A stretch of 64,000 nt of DNA from Paraburkholderia graminis C4D1M (GCF_000172415.1 NZ_ABLD01000001.1:496001-560000), one strand, 5' to 3'; shown: positions 27,518 to 36,903, counted from the first letter of the stretch. Notes: generated by a model from the letters alone, not told the origin. Translations and numbers: made by a program.

Positions 27518-28390
27518 ATGTACAACGATCCTGACTTGCCTCCTGTTCGCGGAGACTACGACGATGCAGCGCGCGAGAGCGACGCCGCGGACGTGACGGG
27601 CACGGCCCCCCGCTTCGGACGTCTTGCGCTGTGCGTGGCGGCAGCGAGCGCGCTGGCGTTCGGCGTCGTCGGCACGGTCGCTTATAGCGTCTGGTTCAAT
27701 AGCGATCAGCAGACTTATGCGGAGGCCATCGCCCGCGCGCGCCAGGCGTTGCGCATGCCGGCGCCGGGCAACGCGGCAACGGTGCTGGCGAAATCGTCGG
27801 AGGTGAATGGCAATGCGCCGGATACGCGATCAGCGACGACCACGCCCTCGGCAGCATCGGTCGCGACCACGCCGTTCGTGACGTCCGCGATCGGCGCACC
27901 TGCGCGAAGTCCCGGCTCTGCGCCCGCCACCGCATCTGTCACTGCACCCGCCGTTGCACCCAACACGCCCGCCGACTCCATCGCACTGCTCGACTTGCCG
28001 GCAATGCCGGCGCAAGCGTCCGCATCCACTGCCGATGACAATCGCAAGCCGTCGACGTGGGCCGGCCAGATCATACGTCCGCAGCAAGACGAGGTCGAAG
28101 AGGTGCTCGCGGACGACGGCGCCGATTTGCCCTCGACGTTGGCGGCTGCGCGAGGCGCTGCGCGTCCCGCGATGCAAGCCACCGCGGGCCCGGCCGAAGC
28201 GCCCGCGCCGGAGCTTGCCTCGAGCCGTCCCGCGCGCGAAGCGAAATACGCACCGCAGGAACGGCGCGCGTCGGCAAACGGCGCGCGGCGCAAAGGCAAT
28301 CTCTTCACCAAGATGGGTTCGTTCTTTCGACGCATAAGCTATCGACAACATGGCAGCGGAAGCCAGCAAGACCTCTACTCCCATCCCTGA
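27518..28390 (+). CDS. Uncharacterised single-pass membrane protein, Ala/Pro/Thr-rich
   Basis: A 290-residue protein that I do not recognise. One hydrophobic segment (about residues 34-57) follows a short acidic N terminus. Then comes a long low-complexity Ala/Pro/Thr/Ser stretch (about 90-235) and a basic C terminus with NLFTKMGSFFRRI. The topology is probably inside-to-outside, with a disordered periplasmic part. The ATG at 27518 has GGAG about 10 bases upstream. The last 41 bp overlap the start of the diguanylate cyclase gene in another frame, so the two are coupled and may work together. Confidence 0.65.
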   Translation: MYNDPDLPPVRGDYDDAARESDAADVTGTAPRFGRLALCVAAASALAFGVVGTVAYSVWFNSDQQTYAEAIARARQALRMPAPGNAATVLAKSSEVNGNAPDTRSATTTPSAASVATTPFVTSAIGAPARSPGSAPATASVTAPAVAPNTPADSIALLDLPAMPAQASASTADDNRKPSTWAGQIIRPQQDEVEEVLADDGADLPSTLAAARGAARPAMQATAGPAEAPAPELASSRPAREAKYAPQERRASANGARRKGNLFTKMGSFFRRISYRQHGSGSQQDLYSHP

Positions 28391-29501
28391 GCCGCTGTTC
28401 GGGTCGCGCCCGGGCCTGCCGCGTGCCAACGGCTGGCGGCTCACGCTCGGTCCCGCCACCGTCGCCGTGGCGTCGCTGCTGTGCCTGCTGGTCGGCCTGC
28501 TGTATCTGGCCATGCAGATCAGGACCGTGTTCTCCGATCACGTCAAACAGGAATACGCGAGTCTCGTGCTCGAAGCGGTCGAGCGGGCCGAGACGGCGCG
28601 CGCGCGCGTCGGCGTGTGGGACGAGGTGCCCGGCGCGCATGAGTCCGCGGCCGCGGGTTATCGCGACGCGCGCGCCGAACTGACGCGGCGCCTCGCGTCG
28701 CTTGCCGCGCTGGTGAATGCGAGTCCGGCGGGCTCGCCGCGCATTCCTTCATCGGTGCTGTTGCCGGATACCACGCTCGCGCAGATGGACACGTTGCTCC
28801 ACGACGCGTCGTCGTATTGGCACGCGCGACGCGATGCCGAAAGCGCCGACATGCGCAAGCGGATCACGCTCGTCGCGCGTATGTTGCTCGCCGTCGCGGC
28901 GCTGCTTTTCTGCATGCTGCTGACGGCGCTCGGCATGTATGCGAAGCGCAATCGTCTGTTGGCCGGGCAGTCGCACGAGTTCGAACACGCGGCGCTGCAC
29001 GACCCGATGACGGGCCTCGCGAACCGGCGCAAGCTGGTTGCCGCGTTGGAGCAGGCCGCCACTCAGGTGTCGACCGGCGCGAGGCTGCGCAAGATCGCCG
29101 TGCTGTATATGGATCTCGACGGCTTCAAGAAGGTCAACGATTCGCTGGGTCATCGCGTCGGCGACGAGTTTCTCATCGAGGTCTCCAAGCGCTTTCGCGA
29201 ATCGGTGCGCAAGGACGATGTCGTCGCGCGCATCGGCGGCGATGAATTCGCGGTGCTGGTGCGCGAATTCTCCGAGCAGGACGAGCTGCGCCACATCGCG
29301 CAGCGGCTGATCGGCTGCGTGGTTCGCACCGACGAACAGATGGGCATGGGCATGGTTCGCGCGAGCATCGGCATCGCGAGTTATCCCGATCTCGTCGACG
29401 ACTATCGCCGCCTCGTGGTTGCCGCCGACGAAGCCATGTACCAGGTCAAGCGCAGCGGCAAGGACGGTTACGCGTTCGCATCGCGCGGCCGTGAGCAGTG
29501 A
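28350..29501 (+). CDS. Membrane-bound diguanylate cyclase (GGDEF)
   Basis: Makes the second messenger cyclic di-GMP. The 383-residue protein has a transmembrane segment near residues 35-57, a periplasmic helical sensor region, a second segment near 175-198, and a C-terminal GGDEF domain. The active site is GGDEF at 296-300. RKDD just upstream fits the inhibitory RxxD site, so product feedback is likely. No EAL domain is present. The gene overlaps the preceding membrane-protein gene by 41 bp. The signal sensed is unknown. Confidence 0.9.
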   Translation: MAAEASKTSTPIPEPLFGSRPGLPRANGWRLTLGPATVAVASLLCLLVGLLYLAMQIRTVFSDHVKQEYASLVLEAVERAETARARVGVWDEVPGAHESAAAGYRDARAELTRRLASLAALVNASPAGSPRIPSSVLLPDTTLAQMDTLLHDASSYWHARRDAESADMRKRITLVARMLLAVAALLFCMLLTALGMYAKRNRLLAGQSHEFEHAALHDPMTGLANRRKLVAALEQAATQVSTGARLRKIAVLYMDLDGFKKVNDSLGHRVGDEFLIEVSKRFRESVRKDDVVARIGGDEFAVLVREFSEQDELRHIAQRLIGCVVRTDEQMGMGMVRASIGIASYPDLVDDYRRLVVAADEAMYQVKRSGKDGYAFASRGREQ

Positions 29502-29533
29502 GGCAACGCTGCGCTTCACCGCTGTGCCTTACA

Positions 29534-31141
29534 TCACGCGCTTCTCACCATCTCCTCGACGCCCGCATTGAACGCTTCATCGCGGCCGCGGCGAACCTGC
29601 CGCGCGCCGGCAGCGTTCGCCGTTCTCGCGCGGCCCGGCGTCTTGCGAACGCGCGTGTCGTGTACTGCGGGACGTGCATCGACGAGATCCGCATACAACG
29701 CGAGATAGTTCGACGTCGACACTTCCCAGCTCGAGTCGCGGCTCATCGCGTTGCGCTGCAACGCATGCCACGACGACGGCTGCGCGAATGCGGCAAGCGC
29801 GCGGCCTACCGCATGCACGATGTCGTGCGGATGCTGGCCGTCGAATAGAAAGCCGGTCGCGCAATCTTCGTCGCGCGCTTCGTGCGGCGCGTAATCGACG
29901 ATCGTATCCGCGAGGCCGCCCACGCGCGAGGCCACCGGAATCGTGCCGTAACGCATTGCATAGAGCTGCGTGAGTCCGCAAGGCTCGAAGCGGCTGCCGT
30001 GCAGCAGCATGTCCGCGCCCGCGTGCAGCATATGCGCGCGCCGCTCGTCGTAATCGATCTGCACGCCCACGCGGCCCGGCCACGCTGCGGCCAGTTCCTG
30101 CATCGCGTGTTCGAAAGCGCGCTCGCCCTGGCCGAGGATCGCAAACTGCAAACGCGGATGCTGCTCGAGCAACATGGGCAGCGCGCGAATCGCTACATCG
30201 GCGAGTTTCTGTTCCGTGAGACGGCTGCCGATCGCCACAAGCGGCGCAAACGGCTCGCGCGTCAAACCGAATGCCTGTTGCAGTTCGCGCTTGCACGCCT
30301 GCTTGCCGGCGGTGTCGTCGACCGAATAGGAGCGGGCAATGTACTCGTCGCGAGCGGGATTCCACACCGACATGTCGATGCCATTGACGATGCCGCTGAG
30401 CTTCGCCGCCTGCGCCTGCAACACACCTTCCATTCCGTGACCGAAGCAGGGCGTGAGGATTTCGCGCGCATAGCGCCGGCTCACGGTCGTGACGCGATCC
30501 GCGTGTACGATGCCGGCCTTCATCATGCTGAGCGATCCGTAAAACTCGATGCTGCGCTCGTCGCTCAACGCGGGCACGAGTAACTCGGGCGGCACGCCGA
30601 TCCAGCCGCCCATTGCGAGCGGATGGTTGCCCTGGAATGCGAGGTTGTGAATCGTGAACACGCTTTTCGCGGCCACGCCCGCGAGGCGCATATAAAGCGG
30701 CGTGAGACCTGCATGCCAATCGTGCGCGTGCACGATGTCGGGGCGCCTCAGATTGCGAACGCCGCGCGCCACGCGCGTCGCCGCGGCGGCGAGCGACGCA
30801 AAGCGCGTGAGGTTGTCGAGGTAGTCGCGTCCTTGCGGATCGCGGTACAAGCCTTCGCGTGCAAACAGATGGTCCATTTGCAGCAGCAGCACCGTCACGC
30901 CCGTGTCGGGCATGCGCCCGCGCAGCAGGCGCGCGTCGCCGCCGGGCAGGCCGGTCATGCGCGCAACTGGGGCGATGTCGACAGCGCGTTCCAGCGCGGA
31001 CGGATAGGCGGGCATCAGGATAGAGACGTCGACGCCCGCGTCGCGCAACGCGGCGGCATAGGCGCTGACCATGTCGCCGAGTCCGCCGGATTTGGCCAGA
31101 GGCACGGCTTCGGAAGCGACAAGTAGAACGTTAAGCGGCAA
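29534..31141 (-). CDS. glgA: Glycogen synthase (ADP-glucose, GT5)
   Basis: Adds glucose from ADP-glucose to glycogen. The 535-residue protein has the ADP-glucose site KSGGLGD (residues 17-23), HAHDWHAGL, the linker region with GIDMSVWNP, and the C-terminal SRFEPCGLTQLYAM motif. The start is a TTG at 31141 giving PLNVLLVASEAVP, with GGGGG about 4 bases upstream. No ATG fits the conserved N terminus. The last roughly 40 residues are Arg/Ala-rich and extend beyond usual GlgA. It stands alone; other glycogen genes in the window (glgX) lie 22 kb away. Confidence 0.92.
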   Translation of the reverse strand: MPLNVLLVASEAVPLAKSGGLGDMVSAYAAALRDAGVDVSILMPAYPSALERAVDIAPVARMTGLPGGDARLLRGRMPDTGVTVLLLQMDHLFAREGLYRDPQGRDYLDNLTRFASLAAAATRVARGVRNLRRPDIVHAHDWHAGLTPLYMRLAGVAAKSVFTIHNLAFQGNHPLAMGGWIGVPPELLVPALSDERSIEFYGSLSMMKAGIVHADRVTTVSRRYAREILTPCFGHGMEGVLQAQAAKLSGIVNGIDMSVWNPARDEYIARSYSVDDTAGKQACKRELQQAFGLTREPFAPLVAIGSRLTEQKLADVAIRALPMLLEQHPRLQFAILGQGERAFEHAMQELAAAWPGRVGVQIDYDERRAHMLHAGADMLLHGSRFEPCGLTQLYAMRYGTIPVASRVGGLADTIVDYAPHEARDEDCATGFLFDGQHPHDIVHAVGRALAAFAQPSSWHALQRNAMSRDSSWEVSTSNYLALYADLVDARPAVHDTRVRKTPGRARTANAAGARQVRRGRDEAFNAGVEEMVRSA

Positions 31142-31333
31142 GGTGGCCCCCAGAGGACGCGATATGCACTTGTGCAGTGCGGCGGAAACACAGGGCCATA
31201 AAACAGCAAACGCTGTGCCCAGTACGTCGTTCTTCGCGGGCAGCGTCGATGCGAATGTTTCAGCGGTTAGGGCGGTCGCGCTCCCGCCGATTTTTCACGC
31301 GCGTGTACTTTTGACGTCCGTTCGTCGAGCGCA

Positions 31334-31367
31334 ATAAAAAAAGCCGTCGCGCGAGGCGACGGCTTTC
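31334..31367 (-). terminator. Rho-independent terminator of the symporter operon
   Basis: On the leftward strand a perfect 9-bp stem (31364-31356 with 31350-31342, AGCCGTCGC type) with a 5-base loop is followed by seven T residues. It lies about 25 bp beyond the symporter stop. Confidence 0.9.
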
Positions 31368-31390
31368 GCAGGCGGCGTGCGCCGTCCGTA

Positions 31391-32863
31391 TCAATGCGCC
31401 GATGCGTGCGTGTGCTCGACGCGTCCGCTTTGCGTCATCGCACTCACGATGACGAAGACGATCACGTTGACCGCCAGCGCGACGAAACCGATGTTCACGT
31501 CTTTCATCGCGTCGGGCAGGAAAGGCATTAATTGCCCGATGGTCAGGTGCATCGTCGTGGTGATCGCGACCACGGCCACGCCCGCGAGAATGCCGCAGAA
31601 CGCGCCTTGCTTGGTCGCCCGGTTGCGCGGAAAGAGACTGCAGATCACCGCAGGAAAGAGTTGCGTGACGAAACTGTAGCCCATCAGCAGCAAGGCCACG
31701 ATGGTCTCGCCGCCATGCAGCGTGAAGGCGACCGCGACCAGCGCGACGACCGGCACCAGCACGCGCGCGAGGTTGGCGACCGTAGCGTCGGACGCATTGC
31801 GGTTCACCATGCCGCGATAGACGTCGTTGGCAAGCAGCGTGGACGCCGACGTGAGAATCATCGAGCCCGGCACCAGCGCGGTCAGAATGCCGGCCGCGCC
31901 GATCACGCCGACGAACCACGGGTCGAAGGTCTGCAACGAAAGACGGAACAGCGACAGGTCGATATCGCCGCCTTTCAGCCCCGGCACCTTGAGCGTCGCC
32001 GCGAAGCCCACGAAGAACACGAACAGCAGAATCAGTTGATACAGCGGCAGCACCATCGCGTTGCGGCGAAAAATGCGCTCGTCTTTCGCGGTGAAGATCG
32101 AGCCGAACGTGTGCGGCCACATGAAAAAGCCGAGCGCCGTGAGCAGCACGGTCGACTGGAACCAGGTCACGCTCGAGCCCTTCGCCGGGAAGGTCAGGAA
32201 GCCGGGGCGGGCGGTGTCGATGGCATGGAACATCTCGCCGAGGCCGCCGTAGTAGTGCAGCGGCAGATAAATGCCGAGGAACAGCACGATGGCGAGAATC
32301 AGCAGATCTTTCACGACCGAATTCCACGCGGAGCCGCGCACGCCCGAGACGATCACATACACGGTGACCACGGCCGCGCCGATCCAGATCGCCGCCGTCG
32401 ACGAAATCGCGCCATACGAAGCGGTCGCGACGATGATGCCCAAACCCTTCAGTTGCAGCACCAGGTAGGGGATCAGCGCGGCCACCCCGACCAGCGCGAC
32501 GAGCGTGCCGAGCGCGGGGCTCTCGTATTTGCGCGTGAAGAAATGCGGCTGCGAAACGAGGCGCTGCTGTTTCGCATAACGCCAGATGGGCGGCAGCATC
32601 CAGTACGAAAGAATGTAGGCGAGCGTGCCGTACGCCAGAATGTAGTAGACAGGCGCGCCCTTGCCGTATGCAAAACCGCTGCCGCCGAGAAACGTGAACG
32701 TCGTATAGATCTCGCCGGCCATCAGCAGGAACACGAAGGCGGTGCCGAAGCTGCGGCCGCCCACGGTCCACTGCTCGAGGCTCATGTCGTGGCCATGCCT
32801 GGCGCGCACGCCCAGAAACAGCGCAAACAGCGTAATCGCTGCAATGATGACGAGTGCGCTCAT
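31391..32863 (-). CDS. Sodium:solute symporter, MctP-like
   Basis: Inner-membrane SSS-family permease of 490 residues with about 13 hydrophobic helices. The family motif GGRSFGTAFVFLLMAGEIY is near residue 35, followed by ISSTAAIWIGAA and GAAGILTALVPGSMI. Pairing with a DUF3311 protein is typical of MctP-type monocarboxylate permeases (pyruvate, lactate and similar), but the substrate is inferred only. The ATG at 32863 is preceded by GGAGG. The start overlaps the DUF3311 stop by 4 bp, and a strong terminator follows the gene. Confidence 0.85.
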   Translation of the reverse strand: MSALVIIAAITLFALFLGVRARHGHDMSLEQWTVGGRSFGTAFVFLLMAGEIYTTFTFLGGSGFAYGKGAPVYYILAYGTLAYILSYWMLPPIWRYAKQQRLVSQPHFFTRKYESPALGTLVALVGVAALIPYLVLQLKGLGIIVATASYGAISSTAAIWIGAAVVTVYVIVSGVRGSAWNSVVKDLLILAIVLFLGIYLPLHYYGGLGEMFHAIDTARPGFLTFPAKGSSVTWFQSTVLLTALGFFMWPHTFGSIFTAKDERIFRRNAMVLPLYQLILLFVFFVGFAATLKVPGLKGGDIDLSLFRLSLQTFDPWFVGVIGAAGILTALVPGSMILTSASTLLANDVYRGMVNRNASDATVANLARVLVPVVALVAVAFTLHGGETIVALLLMGYSFVTQLFPAVICSLFPRNRATKQGAFCGILAGVAVVAITTTMHLTIGQLMPFLPDAMKDVNIGFVALAVNVIVFVIVSAMTQSGRVEHTHASAH

Positions 32864-33075
32864 GGGCGGACCTCCTCGCTGTCCGCCGCGATCTGCCGGT
32901 TCGACGGATCGAGGCGGTAGATGATCGCCATGATGATCGAACTCAGCACCACCCACGCGACGATCCATCCCAGCACGAACGGCATGCCGAGCAGCAGCGG
33001 CTCGACGCGGTTCACAAACGGAACACCGAGCAGAATGCCGATGAACGGCAGCGCGGCGAGTACACGAAGCAACAT
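32860..33075 (-). CDS. DUF3311 small membrane protein
   Basis: A 71-residue protein with two hydrophobic helices (LLRVLAALPFIGILLGVPF and a second near 35-55) and a polar C-terminal tail. It matches DUF3311, almost always encoded directly before an SSS-type symporter, and is probably an accessory subunit of it. The overlap with the symporter (ATGA) implies coupled translation. The ATG lies behind GAGGAG. Confidence 0.85.
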   Translation of the reverse strand: MLLRVLAALPFIGILLGVPFVNRVEPLLLGMPFVLGWIVAWVVLSSIIMAIIYRLDPSNRQIAADSEEVRP

Positions 33076-33375
33076 GGGGCAACTCCTCGAACGGTGAGTA
33101 GATCTCGTTGAAACTGCGGCTTCGCTGGCGACTGTATGCCGGATGCTTTGGTCGCGTAAAGCAGTTCAAAATAAATGTAGGCTGTCTGAAAGTTGCGCGC
33201 GCATCGATTCACGCTCGGCGGATCGGCTTGTTGCGTTGCAATGCGCCAGGCTCCTGAGCAAAGGCCGCATCGGCATGCCGCGCGTCCGCGCATTTTCCGC
33301 GAACTTATATCGCGCCGCGATATGATTCCGGCTGAGCAGCCGCCATGCCGGGCCGCCGCACAACACGGATCGCAT
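33076..33375. other. Divergent intergenic region, symporter operon / marC
   Basis: These 300 bp separate the leftward DUF3311-symporter operon from the rightward MarC gene. Promoters for both must lie here, but I see no consensus pair good enough to place. A longer MarC start at an ATG near 33322 is possible. Confidence 0.4.
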
Positions 33376-34056
33376 ATGATCGAAAGCCTGATCTCGGACA
33401 TTCTGTTTGGCTTCACGGGGCTCATCAGCATCATCAACCCGATCGGCGTCGCCTTTGTCTTTCTGGACCGGACCGCTTCGCTGACGACCGAAGAGCGCAG
33501 GGTGCTCGCCAGAAAGATCGCGATCAATGTGGTGTGCGTGCTGCTGGTGGCGTTTTTCATCGGTACGCCGATTCTGCATTTCTTCGGCATTTCGATGGAG
33601 GCGCTGCGCATCGGCGGCGGGCTGGCCGTCGCGGTGGGCGGCTGGCAAATGCTCAATGCGCCCGACACCCAGCCCGCCGAACAGCCGGGCGTGAAGCGCG
33701 TCGACGCCGAGAACGCGAAGGCGCGCGCCTTCTTCCCGCTGACCATCCCGCTCACAACCGGGCCAGGCTCGATTGCCACGGCCATTGCGCTCACCGCGAA
33801 CCGCACGCATAAGCTCTCGGAATTCGTGCTGTCGGGTATCGCCTCGGTGGTGATCTCGCTCGCGGTCGCGCTTACCGTCTACGTGGTCTATAGCCGCTCC
33901 GACGTCTTCGCCAGGTATCTCGGCACGGAAGGCACGAAGGTGGCGATGCGCGTGTCGTCGTTCCTGCTGTTGTGCATCGGCGTGCAGATCATGCTGACCG
34001 GCTTCTCCGAATTCCTCATTCCCATTGCGACGATGCAGCCGGCGGTGAGCAAATAA
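33376..34056 (+). CDS. MarC family integral membrane protein
   Basis: A 226-residue protein of the MarC/UPF0056 family with six predicted membrane helices. The N-terminal GLISIINPIGVAFVFLD and the duplicated AFFPLTIPLTTGPGSIATAIAL are the two NPxG-like family repeats. The function of MarC proteins is not settled; the link to multiple antibiotic resistance has been withdrawn. The ATG at 33376 is used; a start about 18 codons upstream is possible. The gene is monocistronic. Confidence 0.85.
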   Translation: MIESLISDILFGFTGLISIINPIGVAFVFLDRTASLTTEERRVLARKIAINVVCVLLVAFFIGTPILHFFGISMEALRIGGGLAVAVGGWQMLNAPDTQPAEQPGVKRVDAENAKARAFFPLTIPLTTGPGSIATAIALTANRTHKLSEFVLSGIASVVISLAVALTVYVVYSRSDVFARYLGTEGTKVAMRVSSFLLLCIGVQIMLTGFSEFLIPIATMQPAVSK

Positions 34057-34239
34057 GCCGCCCTCCATTGAGCGCGCCGCAAAAATCTATTGCGAAAAAC
34101 GGATAGTGAACGGGCGCTGCATCGCCTATAGTTCGGCGGCAATTGTGTCTTCGTTTTAATCTTGGTTTTGCCTCTGCTTTGCCCCCGCGTTGCCCAGTAC
34201 AGCATCACAAGAAGCATCATAAAAACTCACGGCGAGACA

Positions 34240-35346
34240 ATGAGATTACACACAAAACTGGTGGCCGCACTCGCGGTCGCAAGCCCGCTTGCATATGGTC
34301 AAACGAGCGTCACGCTATATGGCCGTCTCGACGCGGGCATCGAATACATGAATCACATCGACAACGGCGCGGGCGGAAATTCGAGCCGTTGGCGCGGCGA
34401 AGGCGGCGACTGGGGCACCAGCATGCTCGGCCTGAAGGGCAGCGAGGAACTGGGCGGCGGACTCAAGGCGATCTTCAATCTCGAGACCGGTCTGCAGGTG
34501 ATGGACGGCACCACGAGCGGCGGACGCCTGTGGTCGCGGCGCGCATTCGCGGGCCTGAGCAGCCAGACGTGGGGCACGCTGCAAGCGGGCCGCAATCTTT
34601 TCATCGACAGCGACGGCGTGTGGGAATTCGATCCCTTCGTGCAGCAGGCGTTTTCGTCGGCGTCGCTCGTGCGCGGACGCAACTGGCAGCAAACCAGCAA
34701 TAACGTCGAATATCACAGCCCGAACTTCTGGGGCTTCGACGTGCAGGCGCAGTACGCATTCGGCAATCAGCCGGGCGCTTTCAACAGCGGCGCGAGCGGC
34801 GAGTTCGGCCGCTCGGACGGCATCATGCTGACCTATCATTCGCAGCTCTTCGACGTACGCGGCATCTACGACGAACTGCGCGACAGCAATGGCCGGTTCT
34901 CGAATATCTTCCAGAGTTCGCGCGAGTACTTTGTCGGCGCGAACGTGCATTTCGACGCGGTGAAGATTCAGGGCGCCTATACGCATTACTCGGCGCCCGA
35001 TTCGCCCGCAGGCGTGGCCGACACCGCCGACCATTACTGGCTCGGCGCGACCTACAACTTCCAGCCGCGCTGGGCGGTGACCGCGGGCGGCTACTACGTG
35101 AAGGTCGGCGACGGCACCGGAGATGCCGCGCACGATCCGTCCGGCCACGCGATGATGTACGTGCTCGGCACCACCTATAACCTGTCGAAGCGCACGTTCG
35201 TCTACGGCACCGTGGGCTATGTGCGCAACAGCGGCAACTCGAACTTTTCGCTGCAGGCTTCGCCGCGCGATGCGGCGAACAACACGAACCCGCTCGTCGG
35301 CGAATCGCAGACCGGCGCTTACGTCGGCATGCTGCATCAGTTCTGA
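34240..35346 (+). CDS. Gram-negative porin (Burkholderiales OmpC-like)
   Basis: Outer-membrane general porin of 368 residues, a 16-strand beta-barrel trimer by family. The signal peptide (MRLHTKLVAALAVASPLAYG) is followed by the mature start QTSVTLYGRLDAGI, typical of this family. The loop 3 region holds NLFIDSDG. The C terminus ends in YVGMLHQF, with the terminal Phe needed for barrel assembly. The ATG at 34240 agrees with the signal peptide; a longer frame from 34162 is rejected. A strong terminator follows. Confidence 0.93.
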   Translation: MRLHTKLVAALAVASPLAYGQTSVTLYGRLDAGIEYMNHIDNGAGGNSSRWRGEGGDWGTSMLGLKGSEELGGGLKAIFNLETGLQVMDGTTSGGRLWSRRAFAGLSSQTWGTLQAGRNLFIDSDGVWEFDPFVQQAFSSASLVRGRNWQQTSNNVEYHSPNFWGFDVQAQYAFGNQPGAFNSGASGEFGRSDGIMLTYHSQLFDVRGIYDELRDSNGRFSNIFQSSREYFVGANVHFDAVKIQGAYTHYSAPDSPAGVADTADHYWLGATYNFQPRWAVTAGGYYVKVGDGTGDAAHDPSGHAMMYVLGTTYNLSKRTFVYGTVGYVRNSGNSNFSLQASPRDAANNTNPLVGESQTGAYVGMLHQF

Positions 35347-35361
35347 TTTGCTATGTGGGTT

Positions 35362-35393
35362 AGCGGCGCGCTATTTTTAGCGCGCCGCTTTTA
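35362..35393 (+). terminator. Rho-independent terminator of the porin gene
   Basis: A perfect 12-bp stem (35362-35373 with 35378-35389) closes a TTTT loop and is followed by TTTT-like bases. It lies 16 bp after the porin stop. It may also stop leftward transcription from the proline-rich gene. Confidence 0.92.
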
Positions 35394-35456
35394 CGTTGCG
35401 CTGTGCGTCCGCGCGTCCACGCGAAATACACAAAACACACGAACCGCGAAGCGAAT

Positions 35457-35678
35457 TCAAGCCCGCCGCACGCGAGGCCGCAGCGCATGCAGCGGCGGTG
35501 GCGCCGCGGGCGGATCGCCTTCGGGTGCGCCCGGCGGCGGGCCGCCTGGATCGTCGTCCGGCGCGGGCGGCGGATCGGGATCGATGTTCGGCGGCGGCGG
35601 CGCTTCCGGGTCTATCTCGGGCGGCGTCGGCGTGTGCATGACAAAACTCGCTGCGTCGTGCGTGTCCCTCAGGATCAT
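35457..35678 (-). CDS. Small proline-rich protein, unknown function
   Basis: A 73-residue protein starting MILRDTHDAASFVMHTPTPP, followed by a strongly Pro/Asp/Gly-rich tail (PPPPNIDPDPPPAP and similar) and a basic end. The start at 35678 is supported by GGAGG 5-6 bases upstream. It has no signal peptide or membrane helix and is probably disordered. I do not recognise a characterised family. It is one of several tiny genes in this stretch and faces the porin terminator. Confidence 0.6.
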   Translation of the reverse strand: MILRDTHDAASFVMHTPTPPEIDPEAPPPPNIDPDPPPAPDDDPGGPPPGAPEGDPPAAPPPLHALRPRVRRA

Positions 35679-35870
35679 CGTGACCTCCGTCATCGTTCGT
35701 GTTTTGCGCGCAATGCGCATGCCTCTCTGATTCCTCCATCGCCTTTTGCGTAGCGGCTTTCGCGCGTGGAACGGACGTTGCTCCGTTCCGTCACGCGGCA
35801 TGCGCGGAGCATGACGCGGCACAGCGTGGGCTGCTCCCCGAGCAGCGGGTACAGGGACAAGGAAATACAC

Positions 35871-36116
35871 ATGGCGCGACACAAGGCCGACGTCGCCGAC
35901 GGCGAGTTCGAGATTTTCGCCAGCTATCACGGAACAGGCGACGGCCGTTACGTAGGTGGACTGAAGGTTGTCCGCAAAGCGGACAGGAGGATTCTTTTTC
36001 CGTTCGACGGCGCTCCCGAGATCGGGCCCTACGAGACGGCGGACCAGGCGCGCCGCGCCGCAATCGAGTACGGCAAGCAGATCGTCGCTGCCGACCGGGC
36101 CTCGCCGGAAAAGTGA
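35871..36116 (+). CDS. Small conserved protein, DUF6723-like
   Basis: An 81-residue cytoplasmic protein. The sequence runs ADVADGEFEIFASYHGTGDG, then YVGGLKVVRKADRRILFPFDG and a C-terminal helix DQARRAAIEYGKQIVAAD. The layout suggests a small alpha/beta fold. I believe it matches a Burkholderiales family listed as DUF6723, from memory rather than a search. The ATG at 35871 is preceded by AAGGA. No function is known. Confidence 0.65.
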   Translation: MARHKADVADGEFEIFASYHGTGDGRYVGGLKVVRKADRRILFPFDGAPEIGPYETADQARRAAIEYGKQIVAADRASPEK

Positions 36117-36136
36117 CGACAGCGCGCTCGCACTCG

Positions 36137-36373
36137 TCAAGGCATTCCGCCTAACGAAGGCGAGATCGTGCTGCCGCGGTTCGGATCGTCGGGATGTTCG
36201 TCCGGGACCACGGGACGCGCCGACAGCGGCGGATGGCTGCGATAACAAACGTCGATGGAATCGTTTATTACGCATTGCGCGAACGCATCGGCGTCGCTCT
36301 TTTGCGAGAACGTGTAAAGCGTTCGTTCGACTTGCACTTCCGTATCGGACACGCGAATGGTGGTGACTGTCAT
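36137..36373 (-). CDS. Small hypothetical protein (78 aa)
   Basis: Starts MTVTTIRVSDTEVQVERTLY and continues with YTFSQKSDADAFAQCVIND, a short sheet-plus-helix pattern. It ends in a Pro/Ser-rich tail. The start at 36373 is supported by AAGGAG about 8 bases upstream, and longer frames are rejected. It converges with the DUF6723-like gene at 20 bp. I do not recognise a family with a known function. Confidence 0.6.
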   Translation of the reverse strand: MTVTTIRVSDTEVQVERTLYTFSQKSDADAFAQCVINDSIDVCYRSHPPLSARPVVPDEHPDDPNRGSTISPSLGGMP

Positions 36374-36544
36374 GAGGCGCTCCTTTTTACAAAGATGAAT
36401 CCGAAGCTTCAGCAAGTTTCGATGCAATGGCCGTGCCCAACCCGCGCGCCCATGCGTGCGGTGTGTCGAGAGAACGCGGGCTTCGCGTGATGGGGTCCGT
36501 ATGTTGCTGACATAGCGGAGTAGCCGATAAAAATGGAGAGCGCC

Positions 36545-36877
36545 ATGCAGCCCAACACGCAGCAAGACACGCAACCTGATCCGCAACGCGATCCGCAAGC
36601 CGATTCACAACGTGACCCGCAACTCGACGCACGCCGCGACGATTCCGCCACTGCCGACCTCGCGCCGGAAGTCAAAGAGCGCAACAAGCCGAGCGGCGAG
36701 CAATACGTCGAGCCGAGTCCGCTCGGCATCGAACCGGTCGTGCAGACGGGCGTCGATCGGCAAACGAATCCCCCGCGCTCGAACGAGCACCCCGAGCAAA
36801 CCGCCGAGGTGCCGCTCGGCACCGGCACGCACGGCGAGCCCGCGGGCGGCGGCGGGCGCGCGTCGCACAAGAACTGA
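36545..36877 (+). CDS. Small hydrophilic protein with N-terminal QRDPQ-type repeats
   Basis: A 110-residue, highly polar and probably disordered protein. The first 35 residues contain imperfect repeats of the type DPQRDPQ/DSQRDPQ, mirrored in the DNA by imperfect 12-15 bp repeats (about 36570-36640). The rest is Pro/Glu/Gly-rich and ends GGGGRASHKN. The ATG at 36545 has GGAG about 7 bases upstream; an ATG at 36533 adds four residues. No domain is recognised. The zinc-ribbon gene follows 26 bp later on the same strand. Confidence 0.6.
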   Translation: MQPNTQQDTQPDPQRDPQADSQRDPQLDARRDDSATADLAPEVKERNKPSGEQYVEPSPLGIEPVVQTGVDRQTNPPRSNEHPEQTAEVPLGTGTHGEPAGGGGRASHKN

Positions 36878-36903
36878 TCGCGTCAAACCGAACGGAGAGA
36901 CAC

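Noticed and set aside
27213..27596. 127-codon forward frame in the gap before the membrane-protein gene
   Set aside because: No Shine-Dalgarno sequence, odd composition (many Cys/Arg), and it overlaps a better-supported gene.
34162..34239. Longer porin start
   Set aside because: It would place 26 polar residues before a clear signal peptide.
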